Source: Methylosinus sporium (GTDB taxonomy: Bacteria > Pseudomonadota > Alphaproteobacteria > Rhizobiales > Beijerinckiaceae). Taken from it: DNA of 64,000 bases. Numbering within the stretch: position 1 is the first letter of the stretch; each line of letters begins with the position of its first letter. Location: NCBI RefSeq assembly GCF_003113265.1, contig NZ_PUIV01000008.1, positions 38,076-102,075 on the forward strand, read 5' to 3'. The notes under the pieces were generated by a model. It made no database searches, was not told the origin of the DNA, and saw only the letters and a list, made by a program, of their open reading frames with translations. Made by a program: the position numbers and the translations under genes. Of this stretch, positions 37,615 through 46,128 are shown piece after piece.

Positions 37615-37642
37615 TGTATAATGTGCGCACTCGATATGTCAA
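37615..37642 (-). promoter_or_regulatory. Near-consensus sigma-70 promoter for the coiled-coil/glycosyltransferase operon
   Basis: On the minus strand TTGACA (37642-37637) is separated by 16 bases from TATACA (37620-37615). The -10 lies about 35 bases before the ATG at 37579. It is the best promoter match I noticed in the window. Confidence 0.6.
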
Positions 37643-38006
37643 TGAGCGTTCGGCCCTATGCCGATAGCGATAGACCAAATCTTCCGCGCACGGAAGATAT
37701 CGGGCGCGACGCTCGAGGGCGGGGCGTCGGCGATGTTTCGGGTCGCGAGCAGACGGCGCCGTTGGATTGAGCGCAGAGCGCTTTTTTGCCATCTCGGCGC
37801 CCGCGCGCCAGGCAAACGCGCTAGGCAAATTGGACGCGCGCGCTCGCCCGCGCCGGGGACGCCGACATATTGTCATGCTCCGTGTCGTCGCGTCTCGAGA
37901 TCGACAGCGCAGGATCGGCGGCGATCGATCCCGTGAGCGCGCTTTTCTCGAGCGTCCGGCGCCCGAGGCGCCCCGCCGGGCGGGTCCGAATTCACCTTTA
38001 GGTAAT
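37643..38006. other. Intergenic stretch between divergent promoter regions
   Basis: No gene is convincing here. A perfect dyad ATCTTCCG-CGCA-CGGAAGAT lies at 37679-37698 (8-bp stem, 4-base loop). It has no T-run, so it may be an operator-like site rather than a terminator. The right end, from about 37,990, becomes AT-rich before minC. Confidence 0.5.
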
Positions 38007-38022
38007 TTAACGCATTGTTAAC
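38007..38022 (+). promoter_or_regulatory. CtrA-like box at the minC start
   Basis: The sequence TTAA-CGCATTG-TTAAC matches the full CtrA consensus TTAA-N7-TTAAC. CtrA is the alphaproteobacterial cell-cycle regulator. The box ends one base before ATG 38024 and 43 bases before GTG 38066, an in-frame alternative with GGAG 11 bases upstream. Confidence 0.6.
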
Positions 38023-38023
38023 C

Positions 38024-38845
38024 ATGCGGGCGCGAAATATCGGCGCAGCTGGAGCCCCGTCCGCCGTGACCCGACCTTCGACCCATATTCGTTTTCGCGG
38101 CCGATCCTTTCCCGTCTTGGCGCTCGAGCCGGATGCGCCGATCGCCGGCTGGTTCGAGCGGCTCGACGCCTGCCTCGAACATTCGCCGGCATTCTTCTCC
38201 CGAAAAGCGATCGTCATCGACGTTTCGAGGCTCGGCCTCGATCGCGACAGCGTGTCGGAGTTCGTCGAGCAGCTGTCCGGGCGGGGCGTCCGCATCATGG
38301 GATTGACCGGCGTCGATCCTGGCTGGGCTTGCGACGATCTGCCTCCGATTCTCACCAATGGCCGGGCCATCGCGTCGGGCGAGGGGCCCGCCGAGGGCGT
38401 CGAAGGCGCGGCGACGCTGACGCTGGACGAGCGCGCCGCCTTCGACGAGATCGCTCAGACCCTCGGCGGCGGCCAGGCGGGCGGGACGGAGCCGGCCGAT
38501 CCGGCGGCGAGGAGCGCCGCCCCGCTCGTCGTCGAGACGGCGGTGCGTTCGGGACAGTCGATCTTCCATCCGGACGGCGACGTGATCGTGATCGGCTCCG
38601 TCTCCTCCGGCGCCGATGTGATCGCGGGCGGCTCTGTCCATGTCTATGGAACCGTCCGTGGCCGTGTCATGGCCGGCGCCTATGGCGACTCCCGCGCCCG
38701 CATCTTCTGTCGCCGCCTCGAGGCGGAGCTTCTCGCCGTGGGCGGCTTTTATATGACCGCCGACGAAATTCGAGACGAGGTGCGGGGACGCGCGGTTCAC
38801 GCAAGGCTCGAGGACGAAACGATCGAGATCACCAAGCTCGACTGA
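38024..38845 (+). CDS. minC: Septum-site determining protein MinC
   Basis: The protein has 273 residues. The N-terminal domain (about 20-110) contains IRFRGRSFPVLALEPDAP and AIVIDVSRL. The C-terminal beta-helix domain (about 170-270) has SGQSIFHPDGDVIVIGSVSSGADVIAGGSVHVYGTVRGR and GDSRARIFCRRLEAELLAVGG, the MinC C-terminal signature that binds MinD and FtsZ. It blocks FtsZ assembly away from midcell. ATG 38024 lacks a clear ribosome site and abuts a CtrA box; GTG 38066 (GGAG upstream) would give a 259-residue protein and should be considered. minD follows after 15 bases. Confidence 0.93.
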   Translation: MRARNIGAAGAPSAVTRPSTHIRFRGRSFPVLALEPDAPIAGWFERLDACLEHSPAFFSRKAIVIDVSRLGLDRDSVSEFVEQLSGRGVRIMGLTGVDPGWACDDLPPILTNGRAIASGEGPAEGVEGAATLTLDERAAFDEIAQTLGGGQAGGTEPADPAARSAAPLVVETAVRSGQSIFHPDGDVIVIGSVSSGADVIAGGSVHVYGTVRGRVMAGAYGDSRARIFCRRLEAELLAVGGFYMTADEIRDEVRGRAVHARLEDETIEITKLD

Positions 38846-38860
38846 GAGGGACGGTAAAAA

Positions 38861-39676
38861 ATGCCCAAGATATTGGTCGTCACTTCCGGCAAAGGGGGCG
38901 TCGGCAAAACGACGTCGACCGCCGCGCTCGGCGCGGCGCTGGCCCAGTCGAATCAGAAGGTCGCGGTCGTCGATTTCGACGTCGGCCTGCGCAATCTCGA
39001 TCTCGTCATGGGCGCGGAGCGTCGGGTCGTCTATGATCTCATCAATGTCGCGCAGGGCGACGCCAAGCTGCATCAGGCGCTCATCCGCGACAAGCGGCTC
39101 GAAAATCTCTATCTGCTTCCGGCGTCCCAGACGCGCGACAAGGACGCTCTGACGGAAGAGGGCGTGCGTCGCGTCATCGACGAGTTGCGCGAGCGGTTCG
39201 ACTGGATCGTCTGCGACAGCCCGGCCGGCATAGAGCGCGGCGCGACGCTCGCCATGCGCTTCGCCGATGTGGCCGTCGTCGTCGCCAATCCGGAAGTCTC
39301 TTCCGTGCGCGATTCCGATCGCATCATCGGTCTTCTCGACGCCAAGACCGAGATCGCCGAGAAGGGCGGTCGCATGGAGAAGCATTTGCTGCTCACGCGC
39401 TATGACGCCGGCCGCGCCGCGCGCGGCGAGATGCTGAATGTCGATGATGTGCTGGAGATTCTGTCGATCCCGCTGCTCGGCATTATTCCCGAGAGCGAGG
39501 ATGTCCTGCGTGCTTCCAATGTCGGAACGCCGGTCACGATCCACAGCGGCACGAGCGCGCCGTCGCGCGCCTACGCCGACGCCGCGCGGCGCTTGTGCGG
39601 CGCGCAAGTGCCGATGGACATTCCTTCCGACAAGAAGGGACTTCTCGTCAGACTCTTTGGACGGAGGGCGGCATGA
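38861..39676 (+). CDS. minD: Septum-site determining ATPase MinD
   Basis: The protein has 271 residues. It starts with a deviant Walker A (KGGVGKTT, residues 10-17), then DFDVGLRNLDLVMG, and DWIVCDSPAGIE as Walker B region. The C-terminal end (KKGLLVRLFGRRA) is the amphipathic membrane-targeting helix of MinD. It binds membrane with ATP and recruits MinC; MinE releases it. Its stop overlaps the minE start as ATGA, so the ratio of the two proteins is likely set by coupling. Confidence 0.97.
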   Translation: MPKILVVTSGKGGVGKTTSTAALGAALAQSNQKVAVVDFDVGLRNLDLVMGAERRVVYDLINVAQGDAKLHQALIRDKRLENLYLLPASQTRDKDALTEEGVRRVIDELRERFDWIVCDSPAGIERGATLAMRFADVAVVVANPEVSSVRDSDRIIGLLDAKTEIAEKGGRMEKHLLLTRYDAGRAARGEMLNVDDVLEILSIPLLGIIPESEDVLRASNVGTPVTIHSGTSAPSRAYADAARRLCGAQVPMDIPSDKKGLLVRLFGRRAA

Positions 39677-39954
39677 AGCTGTTCAATTTCTTCAATCGCC
39701 GCACATCCGCGCCGGTCGCCCGCGAGCGCCTGCAAATTCTTCTCGCGCATGAGCGCGCGTCGGTGTCCAATTCCAACCTCGTCGCGCTGCTGCACAAAGA
39801 AGTGCTCGCGGCCGTCTCGAAGCATATAGAGATCGATCCGGACAAGGTGGAGATCAAGCTGCGCGAAGGCGACGCAGTGTCGCTGCTGGAGATCGACATA
39901 GAGATATCGGCCAATGCGCCGGCGCGCGACGCGCCCGCGGGAGTCGCTGCTTGA
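39673..39954 (+). CDS. minE: Cell-division topological specificity factor MinE
   Basis: The protein has 93 residues. The anti-MinCD/membrane segment is MKLFNFFNRRTSAPVARERLQ..LLAHER; the dimerisation domain includes LVALLHKEVLAAVSKHIEIDPDKVEIKL. It stimulates MinD ATPase activity. ATG 39673 fits the family start; the frame opens farther upstream only as a shadow of minD. The tail is Ala/Pro-rich. Confidence 0.95.
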   Translation: MKLFNFFNRRTSAPVARERLQILLAHERASVSNSNLVALLHKEVLAAVSKHIEIDPDKVEIKLREGDAVSLLEIDIEISANAPARDAPAGVAA

Positions 39955-39972
39955 GACAGGCCGCGTGATTTG

Positions 39973-39999
39973 GAGCGAGCGGTCGTCGGCCGCTCGCTC
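39973..39999 (+). terminator. Candidate terminator hairpin after minE
   Basis: A perfect 10-bp stem GAGCGAGCGG/CCGCTCGCTC with a 7-base loop lies 19 bases after the minE stop. It is GC-rich and strong, but no long T-run follows, so it may stabilise the 3' end rather than terminate by itself. Confidence 0.5.
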
Positions 40000-40130
40000 G
40001 CTTCGACCGCGACAGCGGCCTTCCCCCGATGGCCCTCGCGTAATCTACGCAGATTGACGCTCGCCGTCGTCGTCGCCTAAGCCTCCTCGTCATCGACGTC
40101 AAAAGGCGTCCTCGTCGAGCGGAGGAAGCG

Positions 40131-41294
40131 ATGGCGGTCTCGGCCGGAAATGCGCGCGCGTTGCGTCTCGCACGCGTCATTCTCGTCAATGTGGCGCTCG
40201 CGATCGCTCTGCTCGCCGCGACGGAATTCATCCTCCATCGTCTCTATAATTGGACCAATCCGTTCCTCGATCACGGCGAGAATGCGCTGCGGTCGCGCGA
40301 TCCCGTGTTCACCCATACGCTGCGGCCCAATTTCGACGGCTATGACGTCTGGGGGCCGGTCACGCCGCGGATTTTCACCAATTCGCTGGGCTTCAAGGAT
40401 GGCGCGACGCGCAGCGTTCCCGCGATTTCGGATCGTAAGCGGATCGTCTTCATCGGCGATTCCTTCACCGAAGGCGTCGGGCTGCCCTATGAGCAGACCT
40501 TCGTCGGCCGCTTCGCGCAGGCGTTTCCCGAGTTCGACGTGCTGAACGCCGGAGTCTCGAGCTATGCGCCATCCGTCTATTACGAGAAGCTGAAATTCTA
40601 TCTGGACAAAGGCCTGAAGTTCGACGAGGCGATCGTCTACATCGACATTTCGGACATTCAAGACGAGAGCATTTCCTATCGCTATGATCAGAATGGAGCG
40701 CTGGAAATCGGGGTTTTCACGCCAAATCCGGAGCAATGCCTGCCGAGCGCCTATCAGCTGCTGACGCGCTCGCCGCCGGGCTGGCTCGAGAAAAGGTCTT
40801 TCGTCGCAGAATTCGTTTCCAATCTCATATTCGTGAAAAAGGCCAATGCGGCGAACGCCGGCGCCAGCCTGCGAGAGCTGATGCAGCCCGGGCGCGTGTA
40901 TAGTCGCGACTGGAGCCGCGCGGTCTGGACCTTCGACGATCAGGCGAGCTGTTATGGCGAGGCGGGCGTCGCCGGCGGCGTTCGCAAAGCGCTGCGGCAG
41001 ATGGACCGTCTCCACGCGCTTTTGTCGGCGCAGGGCGTCGCGCTTTCGGTCGGTGTCTATCCCTGGCCGCACCAGCTGCTCTACGATGTCGAAAATTCAC
41101 GCCAAGCGCAAATCTGGCGCGATTGGTGCGCGGGAAAATGCCGCCGGTTCTTCGATCATTTCCCGGCCTTTTTCCAATATAAGGACACGCATTCCGACTA
41201 TGTGCGGGATCTGTTCTTTTGGGCCGACGTGCATTTCAACGATCGTGGAAACAGCCTCCTCGCGGATGACCTTGTCGCGCAATATCGCCGATGA
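40131..41294 (+). CDS. Membrane-anchored SGNH/GDSL-family hydrolase
   Basis: The protein has 387 residues and an N-terminal membrane helix (about 15-35). The SGNH core starts at RIVFIGDSFTEGVGLPYEQTF (nucleophile Ser in GDSF near residue 107); NAGVSSYAP gives the block-II Gly, and WADVHFNDRGN near the end carries the catalytic Asp and His. The active site would lie outside the cytoplasm. Family members remove or transfer acetyl groups on polysaccharides; the nearby glycosyltransferases and permease fit such a role, but the substrate is not shown. GGAGGAAG precedes ATG 40131. Confidence 0.8.
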   Translation: MAVSAGNARALRLARVILVNVALAIALLAATEFILHRLYNWTNPFLDHGENALRSRDPVFTHTLRPNFDGYDVWGPVTPRIFTNSLGFKDGATRSVPAISDRKRIVFIGDSFTEGVGLPYEQTFVGRFAQAFPEFDVLNAGVSSYAPSVYYEKLKFYLDKGLKFDEAIVYIDISDIQDESISYRYDQNGALEIGVFTPNPEQCLPSAYQLLTRSPPGWLEKRSFVAEFVSNLIFVKKANAANAGASLRELMQPGRVYSRDWSRAVWTFDDQASCYGEAGVAGGVRKALRQMDRLHALLSAQGVALSVGVYPWPHQLLYDVENSRQAQIWRDWCAGKCRRFFDHFPAFFQYKDTHSDYVRDLFFWADVHFNDRGNSLLADDLVAQYRR

Positions 41295-41540
41295 TATCCC
41301 GGACGTCGGAACGCGAGGCCTCGGGCGAGACGCCGAGGCCAAATCCGCCATTTCCAAAAAGCTTCGCGCGCGGCGCCGAGCTTTCCGAATGCGCGGTTTG
41401 AACGTTCGCGCCGCCCGATCCGCCCTGCCTGTTTCGCTCCCGCTTCCGTCGCGCCGGAACTGCGAGGCCACGAAAAATGCAAAATCGTGGCTTTGATGCG
41501 GTTCGATGACGATCGGCGCCGGCTTGTTTTTTCCCGGGTC

Positions 41541-42347
41541 TCAGCGCAGGGCCAGAAGATGGCCGCGCGTCATGCGCTCGACCAAGAGGCTCATGAAGAT
41601 CGCGCCGATTGCGAACTCCATGACATAGGCTCGGTCCAAGAATCCCACGCCCACGCCGTCGTAATAGGCGAAACGCATCCATTCGATCGACTGCGCGATC
41701 GGATTATAGGATTGCATCGTGCGATAGGGCTCCGGGAGATTGTCCGGCAGAAAAATGGTTCCAGACGCGAACCATAGCAGGATGCGGAGGAGCGAATAGA
41801 CCAGCGACCACATGGGCACGGCCAGAGCCAGCGTGCCGTTGAAGAAGCCGACGCCGATGCCGAGGAGGATAGAGGCGGCGTAGGCGTAAGCCGCTTGCTC
41901 TATGTCGCGCGGCGTCAGATTCTCGCCGACGGACCATCCGATGATGAGGAGGAGCAGGACGACGGCGCAGGAGGAGAGAACCTCCAGCACGATGCTCGCG
42001 AGCATGACGTCCATCACCTTGACTTCCGGCAGGCTGAAGAGCGTGCGATTTTGAAGGACAGACATCATCATGAAGGTCGACAGATAGGCCTGCGCCTGGA
42101 ATGGGACGGCGCCGGTCGCGATGAACAGCAGCGTGCTCTCTCCGACAGGGGCCATGCGGCTGTTGAATACGAACAAAGTAATGATCATCAGAGTATGCGC
42201 GAGCGGCCAGGCGAGCGCGATCAGATAGCCGAGGCCGTGACCGAAAAACCGGGTGCGAATATTGCGCAGAATGACAGCGAACATGACGCGGCGCTGGCGC
42301 TGAAAGGCGTCCATGAGCTCCGATGTCGCGCTTTGCGTGGCGTACAT
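41541..42347 (-). CDS. ABC-2 permease of the polysaccharide-export type
   Basis: The protein has 268 residues and about six membrane helices (near 37-60, 65-85, 105-130, 140-165, 170-200 and 235-255). It starts with a cytoplasmic amphipathic part, RNIRTRFFGHGLGYL, and has the late motif IEWMRFAYYDGVGVGFLD, as in KpsM/Wzm-like permeases of capsule and O-antigen ABC exporters. The matching ATPase is not in the window. GGAG precedes the start. It is convergent with the SGNH hydrolase gene. Confidence 0.85.
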   Translation of the reverse strand: MYATQSATSELMDAFQRQRRVMFAVILRNIRTRFFGHGLGYLIALAWPLAHTLMIITLFVFNSRMAPVGESTLLFIATGAVPFQAQAYLSTFMMMSVLQNRTLFSLPEVKVMDVMLASIVLEVLSSCAVVLLLLIIGWSVGENLTPRDIEQAAYAYAASILLGIGVGFFNGTLALAVPMWSLVYSLLRILLWFASGTIFLPDNLPEPYRTMQSYNPIAQSIEWMRFAYYDGVGVGFLDRAYVMEFAIGAIFMSLLVERMTRGHLLALR

Positions 42348-42775
42348 GGGCTAGCTCCACTCGGTTTCGGCGATGTCCCTGGTCGGGCGGATCGGGGCGA
42401 GGACTTGGCCTGGAATAGGATTTGGCCTCGAATAGGTTCCGATTGTGGCGCTCGTGCGGCGCAAATCCGTGCGGGGCCGAGCTTCGACTTTCGCTCCCGG
42501 ATTCCGGCGCCCCGAATTCCGCCGCCTCGAATTCCGCCGCAGGACTTCGTCGCGCGGCGAGATCGCCGATCGCCCGACCGCGAGGCGCAGAATGGCGCGC
42601 TTTTTGTCGAGAGCGCTTCCTTGATCGGGCGGCGGCTTTCTCTTAAAAAAGAATTCGCTGCGCGCTGGCGTCGCGGCGTCGGCGACATCGATTCGGAACG
42701 GGTCGTTTCGATGCGCGGCTCCGCGAGCATGACGTCGCGCTGAGCCCTCTCTTTCGACGCCCTGTCTCGCGGACG
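42348..42775. other. Intergenic stretch between permease and prepilin peptidase
   Basis: No convincing gene. Around 42,485-42,545 short imperfect repeats of GAATTCCGCCGC / GGATTCCGGCG occur in a row. They give artificial Gly-Arg-Ile runs in translation and are the only structure I see. The divergent arrangement means promoters for both flanking genes should lie here, but none is clear. Confidence 0.45.
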
Positions 42776-43468
42776 ATGCTGGAGCAAGATTCTCGACGAA
42801 GCGCGTCATCCGGTCTCGGCCTTCGGCTGCGAGATATTCGTCGATATTTGAATATTTCGGCGCGTCGCCGCGTCGTGCTCGCCGAAACAGCGGTCTCCAT
42901 CGTCATCGCGCGCGGAGAGGGGGGCGCGCTGACGCATGTCGGCTGGCTCGCGCTCGCCGGCCTCGCCGTCGCCTGTTTCGATTTCGCGCAGCTCGGATGG
43001 TGGGCGGCGCCGACGCTGGTCTTGTTCGGCGCCCTGGCGCTCGCCGCCGTTTTCGATGCGCGTTTTCTCATCATTCCCGATGGGCCGCTGATCGTCCTGC
43101 TGCTGCAGGGCCTCGCCATCCTGCCCTCCGATGGCGGCGAGGCCGCGCTGCGTCTAGCGGCGGCGGCCGGCGGCTATGGGACATTGCGGGCGATCGACGC
43201 CGCCTATCGACTGCTGCGAGGACGCGCAGGGCTCGGCCTCGCCGATGCGCATCTGCTGGGCCTCGCCGGCCTGTGGCTGGGGCCGGCGGCTCTGCCCGGA
43301 TGTCTGCTCATTGCGGTCGTTTCAGCGTTCCTCTCTGCCCTCATCGCGGCGCGGAACGGCAGGCTCGCGCAAATGGCGCAGCCAATTCCCTTCGGCCCGC
43401 ATCTCGCGCTCGGCTTCTGGCTCGGTTGGAGCCTCGGGCCGCTCGAGACGGCTCAGAGCGGGTTTTGA
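42776..43468 (+). CDS. A24-family prepilin peptidase (short form)
   Basis: The protein has 230 residues, nearly all hydrophobic helices from about 40. It carries the two catalytic Asp motifs: FDARFLIIPD near 98 and GLGLADAHLL near 155. The N-terminal zinc/methyltransferase domain of PilD is missing, so it resembles TadV/CpaA-type peptidases that process Flp-type pilins or type II pseudopilins. No pilin genes are in the window. The first ~35 residues are Arg-rich and not typical of the family; a later start is possible. Confidence 0.8.
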   Translation: MLEQDSRRSASSGLGLRLRDIRRYLNISARRRVVLAETAVSIVIARGEGGALTHVGWLALAGLAVACFDFAQLGWWAAPTLVLFGALALAAVFDARFLIIPDGPLIVLLLQGLAILPSDGGEAALRLAAAAGGYGTLRAIDAAYRLLRGRAGLGLADAHLLGLAGLWLGPAALPGCLLIAVVSAFLSALIAARNGRLAQMAQPIPFGPHLALGFWLGWSLGPLETAQSGF

Positions 43469-43634
43469 CATGCTCTCGCGATGCTTGCTCTCGCCATGTG
43501 TGGCGAGCGGGAGAACGTCATCGGCGCCGAAGGCCCCGCGAAGTCGAACGAGGCTCTGGCGCAGCGCTAGGGCGGATGGTAGCCTGGCGTCGTTCCGGGC
43601 GCGATGGCGCCGAATAGCGAATGAGCGAGCGGTG

Positions 43635-44285
43635 ATGTCATCGGCGTCGTTCCGGCCGGGGCGCCGCCTCTTCGGGAGGGCGGGGCGCAGGTCGCGTATT
43701 TTATGCGTTTTCGCAGCGGTCGCGCCGGCTTGCCTCGTCGCGTCGGCGGCAGATGCGGGAGCGTCCTATTTGTTCGCCACGCCGGGGGCCTGCATCGCTT
43801 CGGGGCGCTTCTCGCGAGACGGCTGCAAGAACGCTTTCGCCAATTCGCAGGTCGAATTGCGCGAGAAGGTCCAAAGCTTCGCGACGCGTCGGAAATGCCA
43901 GTCGAAATATCGTCTCTGCGAGAAGGACGCCGACGCCGGGGAGTCCTATCGGCCGACATTGCTCGGCGTCGAAATCGCCGTCGGCGGCCGCGAGCCGTCG
44001 GCCACGCCCATACTCGCGGTCGAGACGCCGCCGCGCATGTTCGCGGCGCTGCCGATTTCCCGCGCGATCGAGCCGGCGAAGCCTGTTTCAGAAGGCTTCG
44101 CGCCGATCGGTCCGGTCGGCCGCTTCCGGGCGAAGGCCGAGCGAGCGGCGGAAGTTTCGCACTCTCGCGACGAGGCGATCGTCGACGTCGATGCGTCGGC
44201 GATGCGCGCGCCGGCGCCGCCGATGACGCGCGAGTCGTCGGCGGAGCGGCGCCGACGTCTGCGCGCGGCGCCATTCGTCGAGTGA
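43635..44285 (+). CDS. Small secreted Cys-containing protein, DUF1190-like
   Basis: The protein has 216 residues. An Arg-rich start and hydrophobic stretch (about 20-43) end in ASAADAGA, a likely signal cleavage site. The mature N-terminal ~65 residues have four Cys (GACIASG, DGCKNAF, RRKCQSK, RLCEKD) and a pattern like the DUF1190/YgiB family; the rest is low-complexity Ala/Pro/Arg-rich. The function is unknown. The ribosome site is weak, so the start is uncertain. Confidence 0.55.
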   Translation: MSSASFRPGRRLFGRAGRRSRILCVFAAVAPACLVASAADAGASYLFATPGACIASGRFSRDGCKNAFANSQVELREKVQSFATRRKCQSKYRLCEKDADAGESYRPTLLGVEIAVGGREPSATPILAVETPPRMFAALPISRAIEPAKPVSEGFAPIGPVGRFRAKAERAAEVSHSRDEAIVDVDASAMRAPAPPMTRESSAERRRRLRAAPFVE

Positions 44286-44410
44286 CGCGCAAAAACAGGA
44301 GAGGCAGGCTTTCCATCGCGACGGAGGACGGCTTGACAGCGCTTCGCCCTCGGCGGTCAACTCCGTTTCATGCACAGACGAATCGCCATTTGTCGCGTCT
44401 TCCGCCGCCC

Positions 44411-45565
44411 ATGAAAATCGTCGGCCTCTTCGCTGGCGTCGGCGGGCTCGAGCTCGGTCTCGCCCGCGCCGGACATGAATGCGTCATGGTCTCCGAAAAT
44501 TGGCCGCTCGCCGCGCGCGTGCTCGCGACGCATTTTTCGGAGACGCCCAATGTCGGCGACGTCGCCGCGCTGCGCGCTCTGCCGGGCGAGACGGAACTCG
44601 TCACCGCCGGCTTCCCTTGCCAAGATTTGAGCCAGGCCGGCCGCACGCAGGGCATCGGCGGGCGCAAGTCCTCGCTGGTCAGCCACGTGTTCCGCCTGCT
44701 CGACGCGACGCGCGCGCCCCATGCGCTGCTCGAGAATGTCTCCTTCATGCTGAGTCTCGATCGCGGACTCGCCATGGCGCGGCTGGTCTCGGCCTTCGAG
44801 GAGCGCGGCTATCTTTGGGCCTATCGCGTCGTCAACACGCTGGCCTTTCTGCCGCAGCGGCGCGAGCGCGTGCTGTTTCTGGCCTCCCGCCTCGCCGATC
44901 CTTCCGACATTCTGCTGGTGGACGAGGCGACGCCGCGTCCACGCGCGACGGCGCTGGCGACGCACGCCCACGGCTTTTATTGGACGGAGGGCGTGCGCGG
45001 CCTCGGCTGGGGACAAGATTGCGTGCCGACATTGAAGAACGGCTCGACGCTCGGCATCGCCTCGCCGCCGGCGATTCTCTTGCCTTCCGGCGAGGTGGTG
45101 ACGCCCGATATTCGCGACGCCGAGCGGCTGCAGGGTTTTCCGGCCGACTGGACCGCGCCGGCCGAGGCGCTGGGCCGTCCCGGCTGGCGCTGGTCGCTCG
45201 TCGGCAATGCGGTGAGCACTCCAGTCGCGGAATGGGTCGGCGGCCGGCTCGAGGCGCCGGGGCGCTATGATCCGGCCCGCGACGGCGCGGTTTTGGAGGA
45301 GGGCGCCCGCTGGCCCCGCGCCGCGCGCTATGACGGCGAGCGGCGCATCGGCGTCGAGATTTCGGCCTTTCCCGTCTGGCGCGAGCGCGAGCCTCTGCAT
45401 CTATTCTTGAAGCATGAGGGCAAGCCGCTATCCGAGCGCGCCAGCGCCGGCTTCCTCGCCCGCGCCATGCGGGCGAAGCTGCGATTCGAGCCCGGCTTTC
45501 GGGAGGCGGTGGCCGCCCATCTCGAGGCGATGCGCGTCCGCCCCGGCCTCGCCGCCGCCCAATGA
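44411..45565 (+). CDS. DNA cytosine C5 methyltransferase
   Basis: The protein has 384 residues and the C5-methylase motifs in order: I FAGVGGLELG at 6-15, IV GFPCQDLSQAG (catalytic Cys), VI ENVSF, VIII QRRERV, a target-recognition stretch, then IX/X RLQGFP and GNAVSTPVAEWV. ATG 44411 has no ribosome site; an upstream open frame lacks any domain. A TTGACA at 44333-44338 may be a -35, but the -10 is poor. The next gene is a Vsr endonuclease whose start overlaps the stop. No restriction endonuclease is adjacent. Target sequence cannot be read from the protein. Some C-terminal residues (about 290-384) are outside the catalytic core. Confidence 0.93.
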   Translation: MKIVGLFAGVGGLELGLARAGHECVMVSENWPLAARVLATHFSETPNVGDVAALRALPGETELVTAGFPCQDLSQAGRTQGIGGRKSSLVSHVFRLLDATRAPHALLENVSFMLSLDRGLAMARLVSAFEERGYLWAYRVVNTLAFLPQRRERVLFLASRLADPSDILLVDEATPRPRATALATHAHGFYWTEGVRGLGWGQDCVPTLKNGSTLGIASPPAILLPSGEVVTPDIRDAERLQGFPADWTAPAEALGRPGWRWSLVGNAVSTPVAEWVGGRLEAPGRYDPARDGAVLEEGARWPRAARYDGERRIGVEISAFPVWREREPLHLFLKHEGKPLSERASAGFLARAMRAKLRFEPGFREAVAAHLEAMRVRPGLAAAQ

Positions 45566-46005
45566 GGACGCCGCCGGCTAGCGATCCGGCGCGCTCGGCG
45601 CTGATGAAGCGGGTGCGGCAGGCCCGCACCGGAGCGGAGGAGGCCGTCGCCGCGGCGCTGCGGCTGGCCGGGCTCCATTATCGGCGCAACGCCAAGGGCC
45701 TGCCCGGCGCGCCGGATTTCGCCAATCGCAGCCGGCGCTGGGCGCTCTTCGTCAATGGCTGCTTCTGGCACCATCACAAGAATTGCCGCCGTGGCACGAT
45801 CCCCAAACAAAACAACGCCTTCTGGCTGGAAAAATTCGCCGCCAATCGCGCCCGCGACGCCCGCAAGGCCAAGGCTCTGAGGGCGTTAGGGTTTCGCGTC
45901 GCGATCCTGTGGGAGTGCGAGGCGCTGGACCCGCCCCGCCTGAAAGAGCGCGTCGCCCGGCTCGCCGGGCTGTGGGGGCGGGGACAATTGGACGAGAAGC
46001 GGTAG
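45562..46005 (+). CDS. vsr: Very short patch repair (Vsr) endonuclease
   Basis: The protein has 147 residues and the Vsr signature: RRWALFVNGCFWHHHKNC, PKQNNAFWLEKFAANRARD, and RVAILWECE. The family nicks DNA next to T:G mismatches that arise when 5-methylcytosine deaminates, so pairing with a C5 methyltransferase makes sense. The Cys and His residues match the structural zinc site of Vsr. ATG overlaps the methyltransferase stop as ATGA, so the pair is expressed together. Confidence 0.95.
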   Translation: MRTPPASDPARSALMKRVRQARTGAEEAVAAALRLAGLHYRRNAKGLPGAPDFANRSRRWALFVNGCFWHHHKNCRRGTIPKQNNAFWLEKFAANRARDARKAKALRALGFRVAILWECEALDPPRLKERVARLAGLWGRGQLDEKR

Positions 46006-46128
46006 AGGGCGGTTCACGCCGATCGCCCACGCTTCTGGCCATGCGCCCGTCGAATTGCTACAAGCCGCGCAGGGAGCGGTCTATATTCCGTTCCAGCCCC
46101 TCGAGATTCACCGCGAGCCAGTCGAGCC

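Noticed and set aside
38018..39607. A 529-codon minus-strand open frame over minC and minD
   Set aside because: It is the antisense shadow of two conserved genes; its composition is typical of reversed coding DNA.
44333..44361. Promoter with TTGACA before the C5 methyltransferase
   Set aside because: The -35 is perfect but the base run at the -10 position (GTCAAC) is too poor to call.
46055..46087. Promoter TTGCTA...TATATT before hisB
   Set aside because: The -10 is good but the spacer is 21 bases, too long for a normal sigma-70 promoter; kept only as a note.
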